64,000 nt of DNA from an uncultured Clostridia bacterium (GTDB lineage: Bacteria; Bacillota; Clostridia; TANB77; CAG-508): the NCBI GenBank assembly GCA_934167835.1, contig CAKPLZ010000002.1:104819-168818 (forward strand), given 5' to 3'. Both the position numbers and the translations under genes were made by a program. Below, piece by piece: positions 9,378 to 17,615 of this stretch (the stretch's first letter is position 1; every line of letters begins with the position of its first letter). A model generated the notes under the pieces. That model made no database searches and had not been told where the DNA came from. It saw nothing but the letters and a program-made list of their open reading frames with translations.

Positions 9378-9424
9378 CTCATGTTTTAGAGGCCTATAAT
9401 AGCCTCTAAAACATGAGAAAAAGC
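9371..9424. repeat. 23-bp perfect inverted repeat
   Basis: Left arm 9371-9393 (GCTTTTTCTC... GAGGC) and right arm 9402-9424 are perfectly complementary around an 8-base loop CTATAATA. Its left part overlaps the T-tract of the terminator before it. It could be a second terminator or a cruciform/protein site; no coding function. Confidence 0.65.
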
Positions 9425-9515
9425 TGTAACTTGTAATAGCCATTGCATATTTTAAATTCATAGGGTGTAATTGCCAAAGGCTTTTGTGGAATTTTAGCCA
9501 AAAATATGTAGAAAA

Positions 9516-9671
9516 ATGGCAAAAATATTAGGAGAAGGTCTAGCAGTATTATTAAATAAAAAGCTAAAATTAAAATGCAGTTGTTATAGAAAAAATATAT
9601 GTAAAGTAGGTATACCAATAAATTCATTAAACAAATACAAGAAATTTATTAAAAAACTGAAAAGCGCTTGA
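9516..9671 (+). CDS. Possible small basic protein, unrecognised
   Basis: A 51-codon frame ATG 9516 to TGA 9671 encodes a basic, lysine-rich peptide with two cysteines (KCSCYRKNIC). I do not recognise it. There is no clear ribosome binding site, and its end overlaps the rimP promoter. It is the only frame of any length in the 560-base stretch between the prepilin-like gene and rimP, so it is listed with low confidence. Confidence 0.2.
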   Translation: MAKILGEGLAVLLNKKLKLKCSCYRKNICKVGIPINSLNKYKKFIKKLKSA

Positions 9672-9696
9672 TTTTTGAAGGAAAATGTGGTATAGT
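9668..9696 (+). promoter_or_regulatory. Promoter of the rimP-truB operon
   Basis: TTGATT (9668-9673), 17-base spacer ending in TGTGG, TATAGT (9691-9696). The TG one base before the -10 makes it an extended -10 type, as in several other promoters here. Confidence 0.65.
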
Positions 9697-9723
9697 TAAT
9701 TAGCAAGTGAATAAGTGTACTTA

Positions 9724-9753
9724 AAGAGTGGGCAATGCCCACTCTTAAGTTTT
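9724..9753 (+). promoter_or_regulatory. Leader hairpin of the rimP operon
   Basis: Perfect 10-bp stem AAGAGTGGGC/GCCCACTCTT with loop AAT, followed by AAGTTTTGA. It lies between the promoter and rimP and may be an attenuator or, since NusA is encoded downstream, a site of autoregulated termination (inference). Confidence 0.5.
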
Positions 9754-9774
9754 GAAGGTAAGGAGAGTAATAAA

Positions 9775-10233
9775 TTGGCAAAAATTGAGGAAAATGTTGA
9801 GAAGTTGATTGAGTCTAAGATTCAGGAACTGGGATATGTTCTTTATGATGTGGAGTATGCTAAGGAAGGTAAGGATTTTTATTTGCGTGTGTATATTGAC
9901 AAGGATTCTGGAATTAGTTTGGAAGATTGCGAGTTAGTTAGCAACAGCATTAATGAAATGTTGGATTCTGCAGATTATATAAAAGATCAGTACTTTTTAG
10001 AGGTTTCATCTCCAGGAATTGAACGTGTTCTTAAAAAAGATAAGCATTTAAAAAACAATATTGGAGCGAAAGTTCAAATTAGGTTATTTAAACCTTATGA
10101 TGGGAAAAAGCAATATGAGGGCATTTTAGAGAACTATAGCGAAGATTTTGTTGAAATCAATTTAAATTCTAAAAGTTTAAAAATAGAAAGGTCAAACATA
10201 GGGCAAATAAAAACTGTGTTTGATTGGAATTAA
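9775..10233 (+). CDS. rimP: Ribosome maturation factor RimP
   Basis: 152-residue protein needed for maturation of the 30S subunit. The whole sequence fits the family: N-terminal alpha/beta domain (IESKIQELGYVLYDVEYAKEG, LRVYIDKDSGISLEDCELVS) with the conserved EVSSPGIERVL near residue 78, and a C-terminal Sm-like domain. I choose the TTG at 9775 because AAGGAGAG stands 7-8 bases upstream and the family starts here; the ATG at 9715 lies in the promoter-leader hairpin. First gene of the nusA-infB operon, as in Bacillus subtilis. Confidence 0.93.
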   Translation: MAKIEENVEKLIESKIQELGYVLYDVEYAKEGKDFYLRVYIDKDSGISLEDCELVSNSINEMLDSADYIKDQYFLEVSSPGIERVLKKDKHLKNNIGAKVQIRLFKPYDGKKQYEGILENYSEDFVEINLNSKSLKIERSNIGQIKTVFDWN

Positions 10234-10252
10234 AGGGAGGATTTGGAAAAAA

Positions 10253-11377
10253 ATGAAGGAAAATAATAACGAAAACAAAGAATTAATAATGGCAATTGAT
10301 GAACTAGAAAAAGAAAGAGGAATTAATAAGGAATATTTATTGGAATCACTAGAAGTAGCATTAGCAGCAGCATATAAGAAAAACTTTGATTCAGCAGAAA
10401 ATGTAAAAGTTGATATGAATAGCCAAACAGGAGAAATACACATATATTCTCAAAAAGAAGTTGTAGATGAAGTAGAAAACAGCAATTTACAAATTTCACT
10501 TTCAGATGCGAGACAAATTGAAAAAAAAGCAGAAATTGGTGATGTAATAAATATTGAAACAAAACCAAAAGACTTCGGAAGAATCGCAGCAGGAGCAGCA
10601 AAACAACATATTTTACAAAAAGTAAGAGAAGCAGAAAGAAATATGATTTTTGATGAATATAATGATAAAAAAGGAGAAATCGTTTCAGGAATAATACAAA
10701 AAGCAGATAAAGGAACAGTTATAGTTGACCTTGGAAAATTAGAAGGAATAATGCCTCTAAAAGAGCAAATACCAACAGAACAATATCATGTAAATGATAA
10801 AATAAAAGCTTATGTACTAAATGTAGAAAAAGGAATGAAAGGCATTCCACAAGTATTAATAACAAGAAGCCATCCAGATGTTATAAAAAAACTATTTGAG
10901 TTAGAAATTCCAGAAATATATGAAGGTTTAATCGAAGTAAAAGCAGTATCAAGAGATCCAGGATTTAGAAGCAAAGTAGCAGTATATTCAAAAAATCCAG
11001 ATATTGACCCAGTAGGCTCATGTGTTGGATCAAAAGGAATTAGAATTCAAAATATCATCAACGAAATGAACGGAGAAAAAATTGATGTTATAGAATGGAG
11101 CGAAGATCCAGCAACATTTATTTGCTCAGCATTGTTACCAGCTCATGTAATGGCAATAGACACAAAACCAGAGGAAAGATTTGCACAAGTAATAGTTCCA
11201 GATGAAGAATTATCTCTAGCAATTGGAAAAGGCGGACAAAATGCACGTTTAGCAGTAAAATTAACAAACTGGAAAATTGATATTAAGAGTGAAACTCAAT
11301 ATAGAGACTTAATGGCTTATGAAGAAAATAAAAAAGAACAAAATGAAAAGCCACAAGATGAAGGAAATGATGAATAA
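10253..11377 (+). CDS. nusA: Transcription termination/antitermination factor NusA
   Basis: 374-residue RNA-polymerase-bound factor controlling pausing, termination and antitermination. Visible parts are the N-terminal polymerase-binding domain (AIDELEKERGINKEYLLESLEVALAAAYKK), an S1 domain (GEIVSGIIQKADKGTVIVDLG) and two KH domains (GSCVGSKGIRIQNIINEMNGEKIDVIEW; LAIGKGGQNARLAVKLTNWKIDI). It ends soon after KH2, the short form usual in Firmicutes. ATG 10253 is preceded by GGGAGG. The stop overlaps the start of rnpM (TAATG), indicating translational coupling. Confidence 0.96.
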   Translation: MKENNNENKELIMAIDELEKERGINKEYLLESLEVALAAAYKKNFDSAENVKVDMNSQTGEIHIYSQKEVVDEVENSNLQISLSDARQIEKKAEIGDVINIETKPKDFGRIAAGAAKQHILQKVREAERNMIFDEYNDKKGEIVSGIIQKADKGTVIVDLGKLEGIMPLKEQIPTEQYHVNDKIKAYVLNVEKGMKGIPQVLITRSHPDVIKKLFELEIPEIYEGLIEVKAVSRDPGFRSKVAVYSKNPDIDPVGSCVGSKGIRIQNIINEMNGEKIDVIEWSEDPATFICSALLPAHVMAIDTKPEERFAQVIVPDEELSLAIGKGGQNARLAVKLTNWKIDIKSETQYRDLMAYEENKKEQNEKPQDEGNDE

Positions 11378-11661
11378 TGAAAAAAGCCTTCCAAAGGAAA
11401 TGCATGGCATGTAACTTAAGAAAAAACAAATACGACCTAATTAGAATAGTAAAAACCAAAGATGGAGAAATTCTAGTTGACAAAACAAGTAAATTAAATA
11501 CTAGAGGAGCATATATATGTAAAAATATAGATTGCCTAAACAAGCTTATAAAAAGCAATAGAATTTGTAAAATATTTAAAAAAGATATTGATAACAAAAT
11601 TTATGAAGATATAAGGGGTGTAATTATTGGTAACGAAGAAAACAAGCAAACAAGAAGTTAA
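11377..11661 (+). CDS. rnpM: YlxR family RNase P modulator
   Basis: 94-residue basic RNA-binding protein of the YlxR family. The conserved N-terminus RKCMACNLRKNKYDLIRIVKTKDGEI and the GRGAYIC-like motif (TRGAYICKNIDCLNKL) are present. In Bacillus this protein binds RNase P RNA and modulates its activity. It overlaps the nusA stop by one base and precedes infB. The usual next gene ylxQ (an L7Ae-type protein) is missing: infB starts only 24 bases after the stop. Confidence 0.9.
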   Translation: MKKAFQRKCMACNLRKNKYDLIRIVKTKDGEILVDKTSKLNTRGAYICKNIDCLNKLIKSNRICKIFKKDIDNKIYEDIRGVIIGNEENKQTRS

Positions 11662-11684
11662 AAATCAAATAGGGGGTGATATTA

Positions 11685-14600
11685 TTGGGTAACAAAATAA
11701 AAATTCATGAAATAGCAAAAAATATAGGATTAACAAGCAAAGAGGTTTTAGAAAAAGCGCATAGCTTAGGAATTGAAGCATCATCACACTTAAGTGGTGT
11801 AAGTGATGAAGAAGCAAAGAGAATTGAAAATAGTTTTTCAAAATCAAATACAAATGCTTCTAAAAATGTAGAAAAGATAAAGAAAGAATCTAAACCAAAA
11901 AAAGAAAATAAAGAAGAACCAGTAATAATTAGAAGACAAGTGATTTTGGAAGAAAGCGAAGAAAAGCTAAAACAAGAAAAGAAACAAGAAAAACGTGCAA
12001 ATAGCGATGTAGGTGTAGTTCAAAGAGATAAAAAGAAAGATTTTAATATAGTTTATAGAAATAAACCAACGAAACCACTTACAGTAAGCGAACTTTTTGG
12101 CAAAAAAGAAGAACCAAAACAAGAAATAAAAAAAGAAGAAGCAGTAGTTGCAAAACAAGAAGAAGAGAAAAAAGAAGAAGTAAAACCTGTAGAAATAAAA
12201 AAGGTTGAAGAACAAGTAAAAAAAGAAGAAAAACCAGTTCAAAAACCAGAAAACAGTAATTACACAAAACCAGAACGAAATTATTATGATAGACGTGAAC
12301 AAAATAATCAAAATAGAAACTACAACAATTATAATAATTACAATAATAATAGAGATAGAGACAATCAAAACAGAAATTACAATAGAGATAATAGAAACAG
12401 TAATTACAACAACAACTATAATAATCAAAGAAGACCATTTAATAATAATGGAAACCAAGATAACAGAAACAATTTTAATAGAAATAATAACTATAATAAC
12501 AACAATAATAATGGTTTCAGACAAAATAGAGATGGAAACAGAGACTTTGGAAATAGAAATGGTTTTAATAAAGATAGACAAGGAAACAATAACAATAGAC
12601 CATTTAATAATAGAAACAATAATGGATTCAACAATGGATACAACAGACCAAACCGCAGCTTAGACGAAAGAGGAATTGAAAAAAACATTAAAAACATAAT
12701 GTCAGCTGATATTGGAGAAAAAGAAAACGTTAGAGAATATGCAAATAAGGCAATAGACAAACAAAAAGTTAATAGCAAATATGATGATAACAGAACAGCA
12801 AAGAAAAATAAAAACAGAAAAAATAATAATTATGATGAATTTAGTAGCCATAAACTAAAAGATTTAAAACAAGAAGTTGGATTATCTGATGAAGGAACAA
12901 TGCTAGATTATTACGATTTAACAACAGCAAGAGGAAAGAAAAACAAGAAGAAGGCAAATAATCAAGAAGAAAGAACAAAACAAAAAATATTCCAATTAAC
13001 AGAAATAACAATTCCAGAAACAATTTCAGTAAAAGATTTAAGTGCAGAACTTAAAAAGACAAGCGGAGAAATAATTAAAAAGTTATTTGGATATGGAATA
13101 ATGGCAACAATAAATAATGAAATAGATTTTGATACAGCATATCTTGTTGCCCAAGAATTTGGAGTTACAGCAGTAAAGAAAGAAGTTGTAACAGATGAAG
13201 ATATCTTATTTGATGATAGTGAAGATAATCCAGAAGATTTACAACCAAGACCACCAGTTGTAGTTGTAATGGGACACGTAGACCATGGTAAAACATCACT
13301 TCTAGATGCTGTAAGATCAACAAACGTAATAGAAGGAGAAGCTGGAGGAATTACACAAGCAATAGGAGCGTACAAAGTAAAGGTAAATGGTAGAGAAATC
13401 ACTTTCTTAGACACTCCAGGCCATGAAGCATTTACAGCAATGCGTGCAAGAGGAGCACAAATAACAGATATAGCAATATTAGTTGTTGCTGCAAATGATG
13501 GCGTAATGCCACAAACAATAGAAGCAATAAACCATGCAAAAGCTGCTGGAATACCAATTGTTGTTGCTATCAATAAAATAGATGTTGAAGGCGCAAATAT
13601 TGATAGGGTAAAACAAGAACTAATGGAATATGACCTAGTACCAGAAGAATGGGGAGGAGACACAATATTTGTTCCAATTTCTGCAAAGAAAAAACAAAAT
13701 ATTGATACACTTCTAGAAATGGTTTTATTAGTTGCAGACATGAAAGAATTAAAAGCAAATCCAAATAAACAAGCAAAAGGTGTTGTAATAGAAGCAAAAC
13801 TAGATAAAGCAAAAGGACCAGTAGCAACAATGCTTGTACAACGTGGTACACTTGATGTTGGAGATACAATATTAGTTGGTTCTACAATAGGTAGAATTCG
13901 TACAATGACTGATGAAAACGGTAAAAAAATCAAAAAAGCTGGACCATCAACACCAGTTGAAATAACAGGATTCACAGAAGTTCCAGAAGCAGGCGAAACA
14001 TTCTATGAAGTAAAAGACGAAAAAACAGCAAAACATTTAATGGAAAAAAGAAAACGCCAAGCAAGAGACAAAGCTTTGAGTTCAACACATAGAGTAACAT
14101 TAGATGATTTATTTAGTCAAATTTCAAAAGGTAACTTGAAACAATTAAATTTAATAGTAAAAGCAGATGTTCAAGGTTCTGTAGAAGCTGTAAAACAATC
14201 ACTTGAAAAGTTATCAAATGACGAAGTAAAAGTAAAAGTAATTCACTCAAATGTTGGAGCTGTTACAGAAACAGATGTTACACTTGCTAAAGTTTCAAAT
14301 GCTATAATCATTGCATTTAATGTAAGACCAGAGCCTATAGCAAAAGACATGGCAGAAAAAGATGGAGTAGAAATAAAAATTTACTCAGTAATTTACAACG
14401 CGATAGATGATGTTCAAGCAGCAATGAAAGGAATGCTTGACCCTGTATATAAAGAAACAATTATAGGAAATGCAGAAGTAAGACAAACATTTAAAATTTC
14501 AAATGTTGGAACAATTGCTGGATGCTATGTAACAAACGGTAAAGTTGCAAGAAATGCAGGAGTAAGAGTTCTAAGAAATAATGTTGTAATACATGAAGGT

Positions 14601-14741
14601 AAACTAATTTCTCTAAAGAGAATGAAAGATGATGCAAAAGAAGTTCAAGCAGGATATGAATGTGGTATCCAATTAGAAAACTTCAACGACTTACAAGAAG
14701 GAGACATTATTGAGGCATTCATTATGGAACAAGTAAAATAA
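11685..14741 (+). CDS. infB: Translation initiation factor IF-2 with long Asn-rich N-terminus
   Basis: GTPase that brings initiator tRNA to the ribosome. About 1018 residues from TTG 11685, chosen because GGGGTG stands just upstream; a GTG at 11676 lies within that binding site. N-terminal IF2_N module (KIHEIAKNIGLTSKEVLEKAH), then a Lys/Glu-rich stretch and an exceptional Asn/Arg/Tyr/Gly-rich low-complexity segment (about residues 190-330; NYNNYNNYNNNRDRDNQ and similar). The GTPase domain has GHVDHGKTSLLD, DTPGHEAF and NKID, followed by domains II-IV. The catalytic half is normal; the N-terminal half is longer than in most Firmicutes. Confidence 0.96.
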   Translation: MGNKIKIHEIAKNIGLTSKEVLEKAHSLGIEASSHLSGVSDEEAKRIENSFSKSNTNASKNVEKIKKESKPKKENKEEPVIIRRQVILEESEEKLKQEKKQEKRANSDVGVVQRDKKKDFNIVYRNKPTKPLTVSELFGKKEEPKQEIKKEEAVVAKQEEEKKEEVKPVEIKKVEEQVKKEEKPVQKPENSNYTKPERNYYDRREQNNQNRNYNNYNNYNNNRDRDNQNRNYNRDNRNSNYNNNYNNQRRPFNNNGNQDNRNNFNRNNNYNNNNNNGFRQNRDGNRDFGNRNGFNKDRQGNNNNRPFNNRNNNGFNNGYNRPNRSLDERGIEKNIKNIMSADIGEKENVREYANKAIDKQKVNSKYDDNRTAKKNKNRKNNNYDEFSSHKLKDLKQEVGLSDEGTMLDYYDLTTARGKKNKKKANNQEERTKQKIFQLTEITIPETISVKDLSAELKKTSGEIIKKLFGYGIMATINNEIDFDTAYLVAQEFGVTAVKKEVVTDEDILFDDSEDNPEDLQPRPPVVVVMGHVDHGKTSLLDAVRSTNVIEGEAGGITQAIGAYKVKVNGREITFLDTPGHEAFTAMRARGAQITDIAILVVAANDGVMPQTIEAINHAKAAGIPIVVAINKIDVEGANIDRVKQELMEYDLVPEEWGGDTIFVPISAKKKQNIDTLLEMVLLVADMKELKANPNKQAKGVVIEAKLDKAKGPVATMLVQRGTLDVGDTILVGSTIGRIRTMTDENGKKIKKAGPSTPVEITGFTEVPEAGETFYEVKDEKTAKHLMEKRKRQARDKALSSTHRVTLDDLFSQISKGNLKQLNLIVKADVQGSVEAVKQSLEKLSNDEVKVKVIHSNVGAVTETDVTLAKVSNAIIIAFNVRPEPIAKDMAEKDGVEIKIYSVIYNAIDDVQAAMKGMLDPVYKETIIGNAEVRQTFKISNVGTIAGCYVTNGKVARNAGVRVLRNNVVIHEGKLISLKRMKDDAKEVQAGYECGIQLENFNDLQEGDIIEAFIMEQVK

Positions 14742-14750
14742 GGAGGCAAA

Positions 14751-15125
14751 ATGCAAAAACATAAAAGTTCTAACCGTATGGCTAGAGTAGATGAGGAATT
14801 AAAGAGAGAACTTAGTAATATAATTAATTACGAAGTTAAAAATTCAAATGTAACAGGAATGATAAGTGTTACAAAAGTAAAAACATCACCAGACTTAAAA
14901 TATGCTAAAGTAAGTGTAAGTATTATAAATTCTAAAAATGTTAAACAAACATTAGCTGGTTTAAAATCTGCATCTGGCTTTATTAGAAGCCAAATAGCTG
15001 AAAAGATGAATTTAAGAGTAACACCAGAACTTGTATTTGAATTAGATGAAAGTTTAATATATGGAGAAAAAATAGACAGAATTCTAGAACAAGTGATGAA
15101 AGAAATTAAAGATAAACAAGAGTAG
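14751..15125 (+). CDS. rbfA: 30S ribosome-binding factor RbfA
   Basis: 124-residue KH-like factor that binds the 30S subunit during 16S rRNA 5'-end maturation and cold adaptation. Conserved features are RMARVDEELKRELSNIINYEVKN, TGMISVTKVKTSPDLKYAKVSVS and the end LVFELDESLIYGEKIDRILEQ. It starts 9 bases after the infB stop with AGGAGG directly upstream, so it is in the same operon. Confidence 0.95.
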   Translation: MQKHKSSNRMARVDEELKRELSNIINYEVKNSNVTGMISVTKVKTSPDLKYAKVSVSIINSKNVKQTLAGLKSASGFIRSQIAEKMNLRVTPELVFELDESLIYGEKIDRILEQVMKEIKDKQE

Positions 15126-15139
15126 AATTTAAAAATGTA

Positions 15140-15170
15140 AAAGGGCCTGTATAAAATTAACTGGCCCTTT
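15140..15170 (+). terminator. Hairpin between rbfA and nrnA
   Basis: Stem AAAGGGCC/GGCCCTTT with a 15-base loop. No T-run of length follows, so it may only partly terminate; it separates the infB-rbfA part from nrnA. Confidence 0.45.
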
Positions 15171-15189
15171 ACTAGAAATGAGGTAAAAA

Positions 15190-16146
15190 ATGACTTTAGA
15201 TAATATTAAGGAAGAAATATTGGAAAGCAAAAATATTGTTTTACTAACACATGAAGTCCCAGATGGAGACGCAATTGGAAGCAGCTTGGCAATGTATATA
15301 GGTCTAAAACAATTAGGCAAGAATGTTGATGTAATAATACCAAAATACTCAAAAACATTTGCTTTTTTGCCATCAGCAAATGAAATTAAAACAGAAGGTA
15401 ATATTCAAAATTATGATTTAGCAATTGCTTTAGATTGCGGGGATATTAAAAGATTAAATGGATTTTCTAATTATTTTGAAGATGCAAACTGTAAAATTCA
15501 AATAGACCATCATGAAGCAAACACAATGTTTGGAGATTATAACTTTGTAAACCCTACAGCACCAGCATGTTGTCAAATTTTAATCATGGTATTAAAATTC
15601 CTTGGGGTGGAAATTACAAAAGAAATAGGAACATGCTTATTAACAGGTATAATAACAGATACAGGAGGATTTAAATACCAAAACGTTAAAGCAGAGACCT
15701 TTGAATTTGCTGCAGAACTTTTATCTAGAGGAGTAAATGTATCAGAAATATATAAAAAAGTTTTACAAACAGTTCCAAAAGCAAAATTTGAACTAAGAAA
15801 AATAGCAATGAATAGAATAGAATTACTAGAAAATGGTAAAATTGCATTCACATACATTACAAGGGAAGATGAAGAAAAAACAAAATCAGAAGACCATGAT
15901 GGAATTGTAGAAATGGGCAGAGATATTGAGGGAGTAGAAGTATCAATATTCTTAAGAGAAACTGAAAACAATACATACAAAATTTCTTTACGTTCAAATG
16001 ATTATGTTAATGTATCTGATATATGCCTAATGTTTGGCGGAGGCGGACACACTAGAGCTGCTGGAGGAATCATAGTAGGTTTACCATTTGAAAAGGCAAA
16101 AGAAAAAATAGTTAATGCTTGTAAAAATTGCATTAAAGAAAATTAG
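15190..16146 (+). CDS. nrnA: DHH phosphoesterase NrnA (oligoribonuclease / pAp phosphatase)
   Basis: 318-residue DHH/DHHA1 enzyme degrading very short RNA and 3'-phosphoadenosine 5'-phosphate. Metal-binding motifs are clear: HEVPDGDAIGSS (near 20), DCGD (near 80), QIDHHEAN (near 100), and the C-terminal DHHA1 motif FGGGGHTRAAGG (near 280). Order rbfA-nrnA-truB is standard in Firmicutes. ATG has GAGG upstream; it ends 9 bases before truB. Confidence 0.93.
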   Translation: MTLDNIKEEILESKNIVLLTHEVPDGDAIGSSLAMYIGLKQLGKNVDVIIPKYSKTFAFLPSANEIKTEGNIQNYDLAIALDCGDIKRLNGFSNYFEDANCKIQIDHHEANTMFGDYNFVNPTAPACCQILIMVLKFLGVEITKEIGTCLLTGIITDTGGFKYQNVKAETFEFAAELLSRGVNVSEIYKKVLQTVPKAKFELRKIAMNRIELLENGKIAFTYITREDEEKTKSEDHDGIVEMGRDIEGVEVSIFLRETENNTYKISLRSNDYVNVSDICLMFGGGGHTRAAGGIIVGLPFEKAKEKIVNACKNCIKEN

Positions 16147-16155
16147 GGTAGAATA

Positions 16156-17010
16156 ATGGATGGAATTTTAATAATAAATAAACCAAAGGGATATACATCA
16201 AGAGATGTAGTGAATATCGTAAAAAAAGCTCTAAACACACCTAAAGTAGGGCATACTGGAACATTAGACCCTAATGCAACAGGTGTTTTACCAATTCTCC
16301 TTGGGAAAGCCACAAAAGTGTCTAAATATCTAATTGAACATGATAAAGAATATATTGCGGAGCTAAAATTAGGTGAGAAAAGCTCAACAGGAGACCCAGA
16401 GGGAGAAATAATAGAAAAATGTGCAATACCTACATTAAATCAGGGAAAAATTAGCAAAGTATTGTCTAGCTTTCAGGGAAAGCAATTACAAACACCGCCA
16501 ATATATTCATCTATAAAAATAAATGGAAAAAAAGCTTATGAATATGCAAGAAGTGGTCAAAAAATAGAAATGCCTTCAAGAGAAATCGAAGTATATGAAA
16601 TAAATTTGATAAGTTTTGAGAACAATAACATTATATTTAAAGTTCACTGTTCAAAAGGAACATATATTAGAACACTATGTGAAGACATTGCGCAAAAACT
16701 TGGAACAGTAGGGATGATGAATAACCTATGTAGAACAAAGGTGGACGAGTTTGAAATAAAGAACGCAATTACACTAGACGAGCTACAAACACTAGATAAT
16801 CTTCCACTTATAAGCATTGAGAATACTTTTAAAAACCTAAAAAGCATTTATATGGACAATAAAAAAACAAGCTTGTTCTTAAATGGAGTAAAATTAACAT
16901 ATCACGAACCAGACGGAGTATATAAAATTTATAACAATAATATATTTCTGGGACTTGGTGTAATAAATAATAAATTATTAAAAAGAGATGTGGTAATTAT
17001 TGACAATTGA
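16156..17010 (+). CDS. truB: tRNA pseudouridine-55 synthase TruB
   Basis: 284-residue enzyme making pseudouridine 55 in the T-loop of tRNAs. N-terminal GILIINKPKGYTSRDVV and the catalytic region KVGHTGTLDPNATGVLPI with the catalytic Asp in TLDP are present, as are KTPPIYSSIKINGKKAYEYAR-type and CSKGTYIRTLCEDIA motifs. The C-terminal PUA part is short. The ribosome binding site is weak (AGGGTAGA). It is the last gene of the rimP operon; a promoter for the next gene overlaps its end. Confidence 0.95.
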   Translation: MDGILIINKPKGYTSRDVVNIVKKALNTPKVGHTGTLDPNATGVLPILLGKATKVSKYLIEHDKEYIAELKLGEKSSTGDPEGEIIEKCAIPTLNQGKISKVLSSFQGKQLQTPPIYSSIKINGKKAYEYARSGQKIEMPSREIEVYEINLISFENNNIIFKVHCSKGTYIRTLCEDIAQKLGTVGMMNNLCRTKVDEFEIKNAITLDELQTLDNLPLISIENTFKNLKSIYMDNKKTSLFLNGVKLTYHEPDGVYKIYNNNIFLGLGVINNKLLKRDVVIIDN

Positions 17011-17028
17011 TTAAATTATGTATAAAAT
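17000..17028 (+). promoter_or_regulatory. Promoter of the small membrane protein gene
   Basis: TTGACA (17000-17005), 17-base spacer, TAAAAT (17023-17028), overlapping the last codons of truB. Confidence 0.55.
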
Positions 17029-17059
17029 ATAATCAAAATTAATCAAAGGAGGAATAAAG

Positions 17060-17515
17060 ATGTTAGGATACTTGATTACAGGGTTTGCAGGAATATTCTG
17101 GATATTTAGAATTGTAGTTGCACTTCTATACACCAACCAAGATGCATTCCCAATTATTCCATTGAATATGACAGTTGAAATAGTAGTGTTATTTATAACT
17201 TTTGCATGTATAATACTAATGGCAAAAAGAAAAATGCTAGGAGCGGTAATATACTTAATCACACAATGCGCATACTTCGGAGTAGATGGCTACAAAAGCC
17301 TTCAAACAATAGTAGAAGGAACGCCAACAAGTTCAACATATATATCACTAATGATAGCTGTAATTGCAGTTATAATCCCAATACTCTCAATTATGGATAT
17401 AGGACTAAAAACCGGAAAAAAGAGTGGAGACAAAAAAACAGAGTGGTTCTATGGTAATCCAGACTACGAACGAAAATTTGACGACAGAGCAGACAAAAAC
17501 CAATATAAATTCTAA
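17060..17515 (+). CDS. Small multi-pass membrane protein, unknown
   Basis: 151 residues with four hydrophobic segments (about 5-25, 38-57, 64-80, 95-115) and a charged C-terminal tail of about 30 residues (GKKSGDKKTEWFYGNPDYERKFDDRADKNQYKF, shown here only as a composition: Lys, Asp, Asn and Tyr rich). I do not recognise a family. AAAGGAGGA stands 8 bases before ATG, and a terminator follows immediately, so it forms a single-gene unit with its own promoter. Confidence 0.8.
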   Translation: MLGYLITGFAGIFWIFRIVVALLYTNQDAFPIIPLNMTVEIVVLFITFACIILMAKRKMLGAVIYLITQCAYFGVDGYKSLQTIVEGTPTSSTYISLMIAVIAVIIPILSIMDIGLKTGKKSGDKKTEWFYGNPDYERKFDDRADKNQYKF

Positions 17516-17522
17516 AATAAAA

Positions 17523-17552
17523 GCCCTGAACCTTACTTCAGGGCAAATTTTT
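17523..17552 (+). terminator. Rho-independent terminator
   Basis: Perfect stem GCCCTGAA/TTCAGGGC, 6-base loop, then AAATTTTTA, directly after the small membrane protein gene. Confidence 0.8.
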
Positions 17553-17563
17553 ACGAAAAATGT

Positions 17564-17591
17564 TTGACAAAATGGATAAATGTGGTATAAT
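17564..17591 (+). promoter_or_regulatory. Promoter of rbgA-mrnC
   Basis: TTGACA (17564-17569), 16-base spacer ending TGTGG, TATAAT (17586-17591). Extended -10 type; a near-consensus promoter 25 bases before the proposed rbgA start, which supports that upstream start. Confidence 0.75.
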
Positions 17592-17615
17592 ATTAAGGAT
17601 AGAAAGGTGAAAATA

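Noticed and set aside
11967..12581. Long antisense frame in infB
   Set aside because: Mirror of a repeat-rich region; Ile/Val/Phe low complexity, no binding site.
12962..13975. 337-codon antisense frame in infB
   Set aside because: Shadow of the conserved GTPase domain; biased composition and no family match.
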